A stretch of 35,323 nucleotides of DNA, taken from assembly GCA_019828545.1 (NCBI GenBank), contig JACVRA010000415.1:1-35323 (forward strand). The letters run 5' to 3'. Under the pieces are notes generated by a model. That model saw only the letters and a list, made by a program, of their open reading frames with translations, was not told the origin of the DNA and ran no database searches. Position numbers and translations under genes: made by a program. The stretch comes from Paracamarosporium sp. OC-R06-R3 (taxonomy: Eukaryota; Ascomycota; Dothideomycetes; Pleosporales; Didymosphaeriaceae). Positions within the stretch are counted from its first letter, which is position 1; the number at the start of each line of letters is the position of its first letter. Shown here one piece after another: positions 1 through 9,991 of the stretch.

Positions 1-21
1 TCCGTGCATTGGGTGCACGGA
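1..21. repeat. Short perfect inverted repeat at the window edge
   Basis: Two 8-nt arms, TCCGTGCA and TGCACGGA, are exact reverse complements separated by 5 nt. The unit is followed by GTGCAG-rich sequence (30-45) and then a strongly AT-rich block. It could be the terminal inverted repeat of a mobile element that runs off the window, or just a hairpin. No transposase reading frame is visible beside it, so the element class is unknown. Confidence 0.4.
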
Positions 22-59
22 CACGTTAGTGCAGTTTTGTGCAGTGGCAAACTAGGGCC

Positions 60-400
60 AACTTGACAAACGCTCCATAATAATTCAAATTATGTTAATC
101 TACTTTGATAGCTACTATGTATAGATAAAAAGAGATATCAATCTTTTCACTTATCTTATTAAATTAAAAAAACTTAACATGTGTCGGGCTGGTATTCTTC
201 TAATCTTCTTATTGTTGTTACTAGTGCGACTATGATGATATTTTTTTTTTAATTTTTATTATATTATTGTTTATATAGACACGAGAATATAAAGATATAC
301 TATAGATAATCTTATGCTAAGTACTAAAAGGAAACACTGAATGATAAAATCTAAGCTTCTAATAAAAGGTCGTGGCGCCTCAAGCATATGATAGAGAATT
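60..400. other. AT-rich gene-free block
   Basis: This stretch is strongly AT-rich, with homopolymer T and A runs (for example 240-255), and has no convincing reading frame. Its composition differs sharply from the GC-richer HAD gene that starts just after it. An AT-rich patch beside a possible repeat end fits a RIP-degraded element in an ascomycete, but no transposon protein can be recognised. Confidence 0.4.
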
Positions 401-482
401 GAGCAACGCTAAGTGAGCACAGCAACGTTAAAAAGAAAAGTGAGCAGGAGCGCGGGGCCCGCCCTAGCAGAAAATAGATTAA

Positions 483-1536
483 TCATGCTGCAACAGGAAC
501 ACCCTCGTCGACAGCATTCAACTGAGTGAAGGTGTCTGGCCAGATGAAGGGCTTTTCCTCCCTGGGCGTCATAGCAGCGAAGAGAGGGACGTTCTTTTTG
601 CTGCTGGCCCTGCGCCACATGTTTGCGCGGGGGTTGAAGTTTGAAGGAAGGCCCTTCCCCTGAGTCTTAGCCTCGTCGATCACAGCAATCTTGATGACCT
701 CGCGCTGGATGTCGGCGAAGGTGTCGAAGGGGATATACGCGAGCTTATTCTCGATGCAGTACTCCTCAAGCCGGAGACCGCGGCGCGCGAAGAGAACGTC
801 GGCTTCACGTGCAGCAGGAAGATCCGAGACACCGTCACCGATGAAGACGATCATGGGAATAGTGCCATCCTCGCTTTGTAGCCTAGCCTCGTCCTTGAAG
901 TCGTTGATAGACTTCGCCTTGTCGTGACCGAGCTCGTTGTCGTGGAGCCAGACGGGCTTCCATTCGCTACCGTCAGAGGAAATAGTTGCGTCATTCGCGA
1001 CAATGTCGATGTGTTTGGAATTCTCTTCCCCAAGGAAGTGATCGAGAACCCTTCGGAGAACCGGCTTCAGACCAGCAGAGATGACGTTGAAGGGGATGCT
1101 GTTGTTGATGCAAAATTGGTGGAAAGTATTGAAGTCGACATCAATCTCGAGCGCCTGCTTCATTACCTCGAAACCGTCATCGAAGGGAACATCGAGAGAG
1201 CCCCACATCTCCTCCGACACATCACGGAAGGAGCGCTCGCCACTGTGGATCTGTTGATCGAGTTGTTGTCGTCGTTCGGTGCCGCAGCCGAAGGCGTTAA
1301 AGAGTATGTGCCCCGTGTCTTGCATGAAGATGGTACCATCAAAATCTAGTCTAGAATGAGCGCTCGTCCCTTACGATCGGCCTGACTGGGACTGTCTATC
1401 GTAACATACCCGAGAAGCAGATGATCTTCCGCTTGGTGCCGATGTTGGATGTGTCAACTGAGGCCGCCTGCGAGATTGGATCGGTGGGCAATGATTTGAC
1501 CTCAATGGCAGGAGGCGTAAGTGCGATAGGAGCCAT
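483..1536 (-). CDS. HAD-superfamily phosphatase (fungal Pyp1/phosphoserine-phosphatase-like)
   Basis: Two exons, complement(join(483..1345,1410..1536)), give 329 residues. The 64-nt intron (GTATGT...CTAG) was placed because splicing restores the HAD nucleophile motif DFDGTI at residues 43-48; neither exon alone contains it. Other HAD motifs are visible: VISAG (motif II Ser, about 132), HDKAKS (motif III Lys, about 185) and GDGVSDLPAA (acidic motif IV, about 212). Family knowledge: these are Mg-dependent phosphomonoesterases acting through an aspartyl-phosphate. The overall pattern resembles the fungal Pyp1-like group of small-molecule phosphatases, probably cytosolic, since no signal peptide or membrane segment is seen. 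The start at 1536 is the first ATG (MAPIALTPP); an in-frame ATG at 1626 would add 30 residues. Substrate unknown. Confidence 0.85.
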
Positions 1537-1673
1537 AGCGATTGTTGTGTGGGATTTCTGAAGAAGGGACAAATGAAGTAGGTCTATTCGCGGTAATACT
1601 TTGTCTAGTGAATACCATCGTGGCAAGTATGGGCCAGACCTCTTTATAGGTGGCCTTTGATGGAAGGGGTGGC

Positions 1674-1883
1674 CTAGGCCTTCGCCGCTACTATGACAAC
1701 ATCGTGGACCTCCACCAACTCGTTCTCAACAGCTTTCACGATAGCAACGGCATCAGGAGCCAAATAATCACACTATTCGGCCGCGGATAGTGCGATAGCG
1801 GCTCGCTTGAGTAGGTAGTTCAGGGCAAGGCGCTCGAGCCAGGCGTTGTCATTGGTGCGGAGAGCACGATAGCGCAGAAGGAC
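1674..1883 (-). pseudogene. Possible fragment of a decayed protein-coding gene
   Basis: Read on the minus strand from 1883, one frame gives protein-like sequence of about 69 residues (motifs LLRYRALRTNDNAWLERLAL, then AVAIVKAVENELVEVHDVV). An in-frame TAG at 1775-1773 interrupts it and another at 1676-1674 ends it. The helical, charged and hydrophobic pattern looks like real protein rather than noise. I cannot assign a family, no start or flanking exons are evident, and chance remains possible. Confidence 0.3.
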
Positions 1884-2450
1884 GCACCTCGACGTCACTG
1901 ATAGAACTCTTCAGAACGCGATTCTGGGCTATTTTCACCCTATTCGAGACAGTGGGGCTTTGCTACAGGCCGTCAGCAATTATGCAGCTGGGTCACCGCC
2001 TACGAGAATACACTCTCGTTGGCGTGGGCCGTTCTCGATCCTACGTCCCAAGAGGAGCAGTGATGTAAACGGATTTTCACTCCACTTCACGATTCTACGA
2101 CCCATAGATTCACCCCACGATCCCACGCAAAATCGGACAGTAGCGGCGAAGCCCGCCATTGTGGAGCTGAGCCTCACGATGGATCTCGATTGTCCTTATT
2201 CAGCTGCTCCCACCTTTACGCCATGGCAAACAAAATGGACTTAGTGGTCCAGTAAGCCAACAGCGTTGGCATCTTTGCAGGAAGGTGACGGGCGCAAAAT
2301 GGAATTGTGCAAGCGTTATTCCGATGTGTTGATGTGTGCGGTCTAGCCGAGCCTTTTGCCCACACACGAAAAGGGTCTAATCGATCAGCGCTCGCTTACT
2401 ATATTAGTAAACATTTCCTCGCTAGGTCTACGTTGGGTGTCTGCGAGTGT

Positions 2451-2470
2451 TATATATATATATATATATA
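2451..2470. repeat. (TA)10 microsatellite
   Basis: Ten uninterrupted TA units lie in the intergenic region about 120 nt beyond the 3' end of the 2OG-oxygenase gene. No function is implied; it is a likely length-polymorphic marker. Confidence 0.9.
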
Positions 2471-2586
2471 AAGACGTCTTGTTTCACGTATTCTTAGCTA
2501 TGTACAACGTTTGTACGCTTAGAACGTAGTGTTAATTTAAAATACGATCGTGATTCAACTCCTCTAGCGCCAAAGCCCACATTCGC

Positions 2587-3691
2587 CTAACCAAAAAGCT
2601 TTGTAATTCTGCGATTGTTCCATTCCCAAGCCGTGACATCGTCATATCGGCAAGGCGTCGCATCAGTAATGAATTTCTCCAAAGGAAAAAGAGAAGCGTG
2701 TCGGTTAGGCTTGACAAAGTAGGCAATTGAATAGCGTTCTGGAATCTCGGTGGTATCCCCAGCCTTAATAGCAGGTGGGTAAGTGACTCTATGGCACGCT
2801 GCCCGGAAAGTGTCGTTGGTCAGACGCTGAAGAGAGTCGCCAATGTTAAGAATGATATCAGTCGGCTTCACCGACTCAACACTGCGGAAAACACCAGGCT
2901 GCGTCTGATCCTCGACCTGAAGTCCGCCGACAGAGTCTTGGAAGAGCATTGTAATAGTGCCAAAATCAGTATGCTCAGCGATGCGAGTCGCGGTGCCGTC
3001 CGCAAGCTCTGAAGCTGGGATGGCTGGGTAGTGGAGTAGACGAAATTCATTTTCAGCACGATTGTGAAGTGTCTTGAGGTGGTCTTCGGAGATGCCCAAC
3101 GCGATGGCCAGTGCAGAAAGCAGCTGCATTTCCGTCTTAAATGCCTTTTCGTAGAAAGATTCCATAAAGCCGCGGAACCCTGGGAGACTCTCTTCGGGAA
3201 CCCAAATGTTGTCAACTAGGTCATCTTGAGCGCTGCCCATGTCGAGTGTTTCCTAATCAATGTTAAAGAGAACCCAGGCGCAAATCAGAAAGTTGTATTG
3301 ACAAACCTTAATATCACGCGTCTTTCCGGGACCCAACCCCTTCTCATATCCACTGATGTTGGCAACGTTTTCTTGACCGACGAAGCAGTACCCACGGTTG
3401 GGATTAGCTTGAGGGGGATGTTTGGCCTCCATCTTTGTTTCAAGAGGTAGGGCAAAGAATTTGCGGCTCTTTTGTCATTCCAAGTAAGCCTAAGCCATAT
3501 CTTTCGATGTGAAAGTACCAACTTACCATATCGAAAAGCCTATGAATATCCTCATCCGGAATACTGTGGTTTTGGATCTTGACACCACCCCTCGACTTAA
3601 GAAGGCGGAGTAGCTCAGTGCAGAAGTAATTCTTCTCTTCGGGAGTCCCAAAGAACAATGACATGTCGAGCGTGGCACCCTTGTCAGCCAT
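2587..3691 (-). CDS. 2-oxoglutarate/Fe(II)-dependent dioxygenase (isopenicillin N synthase-like)
   Basis: Three exons, complement(join(2587..3252,3307..3468,3527..3691)), give 330 residues. Both introns (58 and 54 nt) are phase 0. The N-terminal DIOX_N-type part includes the GGVKIQNHSI strand, and exon 2 carries RGYCFVGQENV. The catalytic core is complete: His203 and Asp205 in HTDFGTITML, distal His263 in HRVTYP, and Arg282 in RYSIAYF, which binds the 2-oxoglutarate carboxylate. Length is normal for the family, which hydroxylates, desaturates or cyclises small molecules and is common in secondary metabolism. The substrate cannot be told. The first intron's acceptor is AAAAG, a weaker site, but it keeps the frame and the conserved FFALP segment. 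Its nearest upstream neighbour is an oxidase pseudogene, so it may be a survivor of an older pathway. Confidence 0.88.
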
Positions 3692-5296
3692 GATTGCAGA
3701 TGTGAAGAGTGTGCGTGTCCCAGGCTTTGGAGGGTGAAATTGTCAAGGGTAGAGCAATAAAGATCAATTGGTGTTCAAATGTGAATGTAAGTTGATTCTG
3801 GTTGATCAGTAGTCTTCCCCAGCCGACTCCAGACATCTTAAATACTGTATCTAGTTTGTCCCTTTCACCACCTACTAAATGATAATCTCATACCCAATCC
3901 AGGAGCCTGATGGCTCAGCAAGGGTGACCGGACCACTGCCGGAATATCCCCGCTGTACCTGCACCCGTCCACTTTACTCCGTCAAAAAGTTGATTCCGAA
4001 GGAAGTTGGTTCCGCCATCAAGTCGCTCCACGATCGAGCCCGCTCCGCTGCCGAGATGTTTCCGCCATGAGGCTTACCCGTTCGAGAGGCCTCCGCCGTA
4101 CTCTTTACCACACTTAGCCCCTCGTCTCCGTTAGGCGAGCTCGTACCGCCTTCCCTCCGCAACGCCGTACTTTCCTGCCTCAAGTTCTATTTTGCTGATT
4201 ATAGAACGCTTGATAGACAAATAACAAAGACATTTGGCATCTGTCATTCTTTCAAGACAATACTTAGGTAAACCAGAAGAATACGATCTGCGCGTGTGGA
4301 ACCACGTCATCTATGGTTACCTATATCTCCCGGAGTTAAACCTGATGATGAGACCAGTATTAGCTATCCGCGAAAATGGTTCACTGCTCACACGATAGGG
4401 GTAAGTATAGCTTGTGCAACCTGCACGAATGTTATCTTGAAGATGTATCATGGTATCAACGCTGAAAATGCGGGGCCGCATGTAGCCGCGCGGAGATCTT
4501 GGCGCTTCTCCAGTATCGAGGCGAATTGTGCTGAAGCAAACCAATCACGAACGGCTTTATCATGTGCATTGAGGAACAGGGGAAGGGTTCTATGACGTGC
4601 ATGGTCTCCTAGGTTGTGGGGTCTACACTATGCCCCTCGGAATCGCCTGCCTCTTTGACTCGATACGAGGGCCCGATTCGCCGGACTTCATCTGGGTCTC
4701 CACCCATCTTTATCGAGAGAACTGATAAGCCGATGACATCCGTCTGGTAAATTCCTTGTGCAGTTGATTGAAAGGAGAATACATTTAAGAGCAGCTAGGT
4801 GTTGTGCACGGGTCCCGGCGATGCAGCAAGTATACATGCAAACTTAATAGCGTGCACGTTTCGAGTCCCATTGCCTTACTGTACACAAATTGGTGTCGTT
4901 ATGGGTCTCATCATCTATGGCGACTCTATATGGACTATTGTATGAAAAATAAGCATTTGCCCTTGAGACTCTTTACTCCGTGTCTGTATTGTCGATTTTT
5001 CTTTTTTCTTTTTTCCGCTTTTCTAGTTCGCCAGGCGAGGCCTTGAGTTCCGAGAGGCTTCTACCGGCATACTTCAAAATAAACTCGTCAAGAAATACCG
5101 CTCGAATCACCGGTACGACGAAGTGCGTACTTGAGCAGGAGGCCTGCGTTATCGCGACGCGACACAGAGGCAGGGAAGTAATCGAGAATCTCTAGATCGA
5201 GTGCATGCCGCTGAGCAAGGAACATCTTGAAGACATGTGGGAGGCACAAAAAGACTCCAAAATCACTATTCACGTATATGTCAGGCATTCAATCTT
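3692..5296. other. Gene-poor intergenic region
   Basis: About 1.6 kb without a supportable gene. Short open frames (3879-4070 +, 3974-4183 -, 4296-4595 +, 4804-5046 +, 5088-5288 -) show no domain, no plausible splicing and mostly overlap one another. The first 150 nt upstream of 3691 should hold the promoter of the 2OG oxygenase. Nothing else is recognised. Confidence 0.5.
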
Positions 5297-7017
5297 TTAG
5301 CCTTTGACGTCCCCAATACCAAGTTTAAACCCACCCACACAGCCGTACTGAAATAACCCATCTGGGTCGTATTTGCGACTCGTGTCCTGTACAAACTTCA
5401 TATTCTCTTCACCGTATCCTTCAAATAGCCTCTGCCAGCTTCCACAATAGTTCATGTAACGATGCCGATGACCGGTTCCATTCGCCGCAGCAAAAAAATC
5501 GATCAGCTCAATCATTTCTCGCGTCAGATTCTCCACCAACTCATCATCTTGACGTTTTAACTAGTTAACGGTGAAGCTGACAAGTATGAGTGGGTCTTCC
5601 ACTATATCATGTAGGCCGAGTGAATTAGCATCGCCCTTGTGCACCCAATCTGGGAGAATTGGCTGGAGAACGAGTGTCCAAGACATCCCCTCGATTTTCT
5701 CGCGCTTTATCAAAGCGATAGCACTTCTGTATGCGTCGTACGCTGCTTATATAGTTGCCGGATCATTTTTAATTGTCGTCATGCCAAAAACCTGACGTCA
5801 GCCAGGTGAATTGAGCGCGTTCATCTCGTCGCAGGCACTACCAAGCGTACGCACTTTACAAGTACTCCAGAGACGCCAGATAGACTTGAAGGACGACTTT
5901 TCCTAGCAGCTCGGCCACTTAGGCGGATTCTCTGCCGGTTTTGTGTATACAAGGTTTACTGCAATTGACTGGATGCCCAGATTCTATAAATAAGTAAAAT
6001 AGGCAATAGGACCTGAGGCACAGCTGTCGTATGTAGTGCTAGAGTCAACTGGGTTTGTTCTGTTTACGAAGTCATGGAACGCGGAGAGAACTTTAGAAGC
6101 TTGCCCAGAGGGCATATAGAGAAAGCAACTCCAAATGTTAGTAGCTGGAAAGCTACGAACAGTGATGCGGGCAACAATCCCAAAGTTGTTCCCGCCTCCC
6201 TTGAGAGCGCGCCATAGATCGAGGTTTGTGGATGCGGATGCCGTCGTGATGGAACCCGAGGCTAAGACGATATCGTAGCTAAGGATGTTGGAGCAAACCA
6301 AACCATACCTCTGCGAGAAGAATGAAACGCCGCCTTGTTTGGTTCCTGAATTAGGATTAAACAGCACGGATAAGTTGGCAACGGACTCACCTCCCAATAC
6401 CAAGCCACCTACGCCAACTGCGGAGTTCCTGCCACCCGGAACTGCAAGATGCTTTGTGTCTAAGACTTCGAAAACTTTCCCCATCTAGCCCCGGCTCCTA
6501 TGGTAACACTCTTACCATCCTGAGATGAAGTAACGTCAGAAAAGTGGCTCATGTCGATTAGTACGCCGTCCTCGATGCTTGCGGAGCGTGCTACCAGAGA
6601 ATAGCGAACAACCCTCCCGTGTCGGCTTGGTCACTGTCTTGAGTCGTCTATCTCCTTTCGTCGTATTCACCTTTGAGGATTGTGATCGCAGTGCTTAATC
6701 GGCCGATTGTGCCAGGGCGAATGACACACGAGGGCACTGCTTCACATTCTTGCTGGGCCCAATAAGTGTTCATTGATTTTTCCGAAGGCCTCAATGTCAA
6801 TCGGCAGAATAATGTCATATGGTAGGGCTGATGAAAGATGATTGACAAGCTGCTGTGCAGCTTTTGAAGAGCATCGAGCGGGAATGCGCTCGGTATACTT
6901 GTTGTCCTTCTCGACCGCCTGCGAGGCTTTGCGACGTAGCATGGCAAAAACGAACATAGAGAGAGTGGTGACGACGAATGCTACGATGCTAGATGGGGTA
7001 AACGAATCAACCGCCAT
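5297..7017 (-). pseudogene. Decayed FAD-linked oxidase (berberine-bridge-enzyme family)
   Basis: The whole family layout is visible on the minus strand but broken. A hydrophobic N-terminal anchor (7017 downward) is followed by YWAQQECEAVPSCVIRPGT, typical of the FAD-binding domain entrance. Next comes GAGARWGKV...VPGGRNSAVGVGGLVLGG (about 6370-6510), then LKGGGNNFGIV (about 6200), and the BBE C-terminus with RKYDPDGLFQYGCVGGFKL (about 5310-5385). From 6484 to 5297 one frame is held, yet stops occur at 5986-5984, 5905-5903, 5800-5798, 5749-5747 and 5563-5561. Upstream there are a frameshift near 6770, a stop near 6647, a short deletion near 6620 that removes the RSGGH segment (site of the FAD-linking His), and a one-base frameshift near 6480. 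A working enzyme from this copy is very unlikely. All five stops fit single C-to-T or G-to-A changes. Confidence 0.85.
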
Positions 7018-7510
7018 GGTAGACTAAAGTGAAATGCAGGTGGTGCGGATGCGACAGGGTGTAAACTTGCAGATAACTGCTGAGCCACGCAAAGGAGTAA
7101 GCACCTTCACGCTAGACTTGAATTCATGTCACCCACCCCGAGAATTTGTGGAATGGGTCACTTGTGATCCAGAACCGCCTTTATGGTTATGCTCTTTGAT
7201 AAAGTGAAAACTATTAGAGTTTTTTCAGCGAGGCCAATTGCCCTCATCACACACAGTAGTCTTACACTGTAACTTATACGCATAGTAAGCTACTTAGTCA
7301 AGTAAGCAACTCACTCTACTAAAGTCTTACTGAAAGATGCTAGTAGTCATCATATAATATATATAAAATCTTACGTTATAAGTTACCAGATAAAACACTT
7401 TAGTACCGTGGAAGAAATAGTCAAGTTGGCCGCAGTTCACTAACTATAGTAATCGCCTTCAGGCATTTCCTGATCAGAATCATGTATAATTGAAGCATTC
7501 ATGCTTTGGA
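7018..7510. other. Intergenic region downstream of the MFS transporter
   Basis: Moderately AT-rich sequence with repeated short TAAGCTACTTAGTCAAGTAAGC-like strings near 7285-7310 and no reading frame of note. It would hold the terminator of the transporter gene and the former promoter of the oxidase pseudogene. No further feature is seen. Confidence 0.5.
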
Positions 7511-9482
7511 TCATCGCTTCCAGAATCTCCTATACGATCCTACTCTCCGCTCGGCACTTCCTATCACACGACCTTCAACAGGCTGTTCCATCTCACGCAG
7601 TTTGTAGTTTTGCAAGAAATACGTCAATGGCACAATAGGTGCAGCTGCAACCAGTGCCCCGATAAGTAAAAGACGCATGGTCTCCTGATATGCGCGATTG
7701 ATCGCGTTGCGTGTCGGCGAGCCAGGCGGATATGCGATATAGTCCGAAGACGTGGTGATGTCGCCGAAGATAATCGTAGCATTTGTAACGGTCTCAGCAG
7801 GTAGATATTGTTGCAGCTTGCGCGGAATATATGTGCTCCAAATCGCTCCAGAAACAGCCGATCCCACAGCGCCTCCGACTTCCAACAACGTGAGCCAGAC
7901 GGTCGTGGCTGCGGCAACTTGTTGATGACTCGCGCTTGCTTGGACACCAAGCTGGACCGGGACGTTAAGAAAACCACCACCAAAGCCTATCACTATCTGT
8001 GTTCCCACGATCGTGGCGGTCGATGTGTTTTCGTCGCGGTATCGAAGCATAATACCCATGCCCAGTAGGTAGATACAGGATCCGACAGTGACGTAGTATT
8101 TATAGTGTCCAGTAAATTTAACCATGAGCGAGACGATGATGGACGATACGGTTGAACTCAACGAAAATACGCGCGTAATATTCCCTGCTTCGCTGATGGA
8201 TTTGTTTTGGACGATGCGGAGATAGGAGAAGAAGTAAGGGAAAACCGACATATAGAATGCCACTATATATATGGTTAGCGCGTATATTTCCATCCCTAAA
8301 GCTTCGAAAGAACAATCAGTAGGGCTTACTAAAGTACAAAAAGGCGATTAAAGTTGCTGCAATGACCGTCACGTTCTTGAATAAGTCGGGTGGGAAGAAG
8401 GCCTTTGGGGCCAGCTTTTTACTGGTTTCCCAGTAAGGAAAAGCTATTAGAAACACAACCCCAAAAACAAGCATGGCAATCATGCTCGAGTTGCTCCACT
8501 TGTCACTCGCACCAGGCGCTAACTACTTTAATTTTAACAGGGTATCTTGCAAGAATGACGTGTCAACTTACGGTGAGCGGCAGAAGGATGAGCGATACTG
8601 CTGTAGCAAGCAATAATAAACCGAAGATATCTAAGTCGTACCATAGATTTTCGAGAATTTGGAATGCAGTGTTACCTCTGAATGCTGTTGGGAATGCTTG
8701 CCCACGTCTTCTAGCGTTGTCTCTAGCTCTTCTCTGGTTTAAATAGAGACTTAATGCCAATGGACTAAAGCAAATCGGCAATGTGATCGCCCATATGCGG
8801 TAGCCCCAACGCCATGTTGTATCCTCGATTATTCTTGTGGCCAACTTGGGTCCTGCCCATACCATCCACAAGAATGGAATGTCGAACAGGGTGGAGAACA
8901 AAGCGCGATTAGACAAGTCGGTCGTATCAGCTACGAAGATCTGCTGTAAGATCTGAAGGCCATTGAATCCAGCTGCCCAGAAGATCTGCGCGGAAGCGAA
9001 TGTCTCGACGTTCTTCGATTGAGCCTGCTGAATGTACCCAATGGTATACAGGAAGATAGTAATGGCGAAGGACTCTAGTCGACCGAATACATCCGCAATC
9101 TTGCCCATTGGTGGCTTTATCACTGCACTGACAATACCTTGAATCACAACGACTGTGGAAACTAATGAGTGCTGCTGGAAAGTGCTTGTCGCGTATGGTG
9201 TCATAAGGTTGGTGACTTGCAACTCAAGAGACGTGACATTTGCTAACAAGAACAAGCTGTCGGGGTTAATCCACAGATGATTGTTCGAAGGAGGTCCACC
9301 TACGTGACATATGTGATGACAAGGGAAGCAGTTGTCCAAGTCCTGCTGACAGCTTCGATTCGCCTGACGCCAGCCTGTGCCTCTTCGTTCTCATCGGAGG
9401 CGCTATTGGGACTCATATCATTTGTACTTTGACTCTGATTGTCTTCCGCGTGTCTCTCAGCTAGTTGGATATCCCTCACCAT
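7511..9482 (-). CDS. Major facilitator superfamily transporter, siderophore-iron-transporter (SIT1) type
   Basis: Four exons, complement(join(7511..8262,8330..8522,8572..9256,9304..9482)), give 602 residues. Introns are 67, 49 and 47 nt. The last acceptor was set at 8263 because it uses a CTAAC branch site and gives LIAFLYFMAFYMSVFPYFF, a normal SIT helix. Family features: a charged hydrophilic N-terminus, ITYV at the first helix, LMTPYATSTF, KIADVFGRLESFAI (loop 2-3 MFS signature), FVADTTDLSNRALF, WRWGYRIWAI and LNQRRA. About 14 membrane helices are expected. Family members are proton-coupled importers of ferric siderophores at the plasma membrane or vesicles, although relatives move other compounds. 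It diverges from the kinase gene at 9992, sharing about 0.5 kb of promoter. No iron-regulator (GATA-type) site was firmly identified. Length is typical and the gene looks intact. Confidence 0.87.
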
Positions 9483-9991
9483 ATTTCATAGCATATGCAG
9501 ATCAGCTTTGAGAGTCCAACAAACAAGGAGTCGTCGCAGTAGAGGCTGACGAACACCAAGATCACGGCTTATAAGGGCGAGAAAGTCATAACCGGAATAC
9601 GGTGGCACAAGGCAGCCTAGGTAACAACAAACCCTCAGGCTAATATCCTTTACCACTCGCGATGCATGCTGCGGTTCCCATGCTTCCGGATCGGGCGTGG
9701 GGGTAGATGATGATGATAGGGGGAAACGAGCTTGGCTATGCATTTCAATATACTGGTGGCGTTGAATGGTGAGCTGAGCAGGCAAGAGGGACCGTAAAAG
9801 GCGCGGGGCTGAGCTTCACAAACTAACGATTTGCAGCCGAATTAGCCAACGATGAGTTTAGATTTACGCCACATTCCATGCGCTGTATGCCTCGTATCTC
9901 TGCGTTGGTCATGCATCAGCCTTATCGCTGCTCTTTTCTCCCTCCCTCCTCGTGTTCAGAAGCTGATCTTTCCTTTCATGATCAGCGCAAG
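9483..9991. promoter_or_regulatory. Divergent promoter region, MFS transporter / protein kinase
   Basis: About 0.5 kb separates the start codons of two oppositely oriented genes, so promoters for both should lie here. Open frames at 9486-9785 (-) and 9909-10142 (-) show no domain. If the kinase uses the upstream ATG at 9878, the shared region shrinks to about 0.4 kb. No specific operator was recognised. Confidence 0.45.

Larger units (their letters stand above)
1537..2586. other. Intergenic region between the HAD and 2OG-oxygenase genes
   Basis: There is no intact gene. It holds a possible coding relic on the minus strand (1674-1883, listed separately) and a (TA)10 microsatellite at 2451-2470. 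The short open frames at 1960-2244 (+) and 1980-2177 (-) have no recognisable domains and overlap each other on opposite strands. Confidence 0.5.

Noticed and set aside
924..1349. Plus-strand frame of 141 aa opposite the HAD gene
   Set aside because: It is antisense to a clear HAD phosphatase with all four motifs and has no domain of its own.
5088..5288. Minus-strand frame of 66 aa just after the FAD oxidase pseudogene
   Set aside because: The oxidase C-terminus already ends at 5297; this frame has no domain and no sensible splice into it.
8296..8329. A 34-nt intron in the MFS gene, implied if the ORF beginning at 8293 is used
   Set aside because: Too short for a fungal intron; the 67-nt alternative ending at 8263 has a CTAAC branch site and gives a better transmembrane helix.
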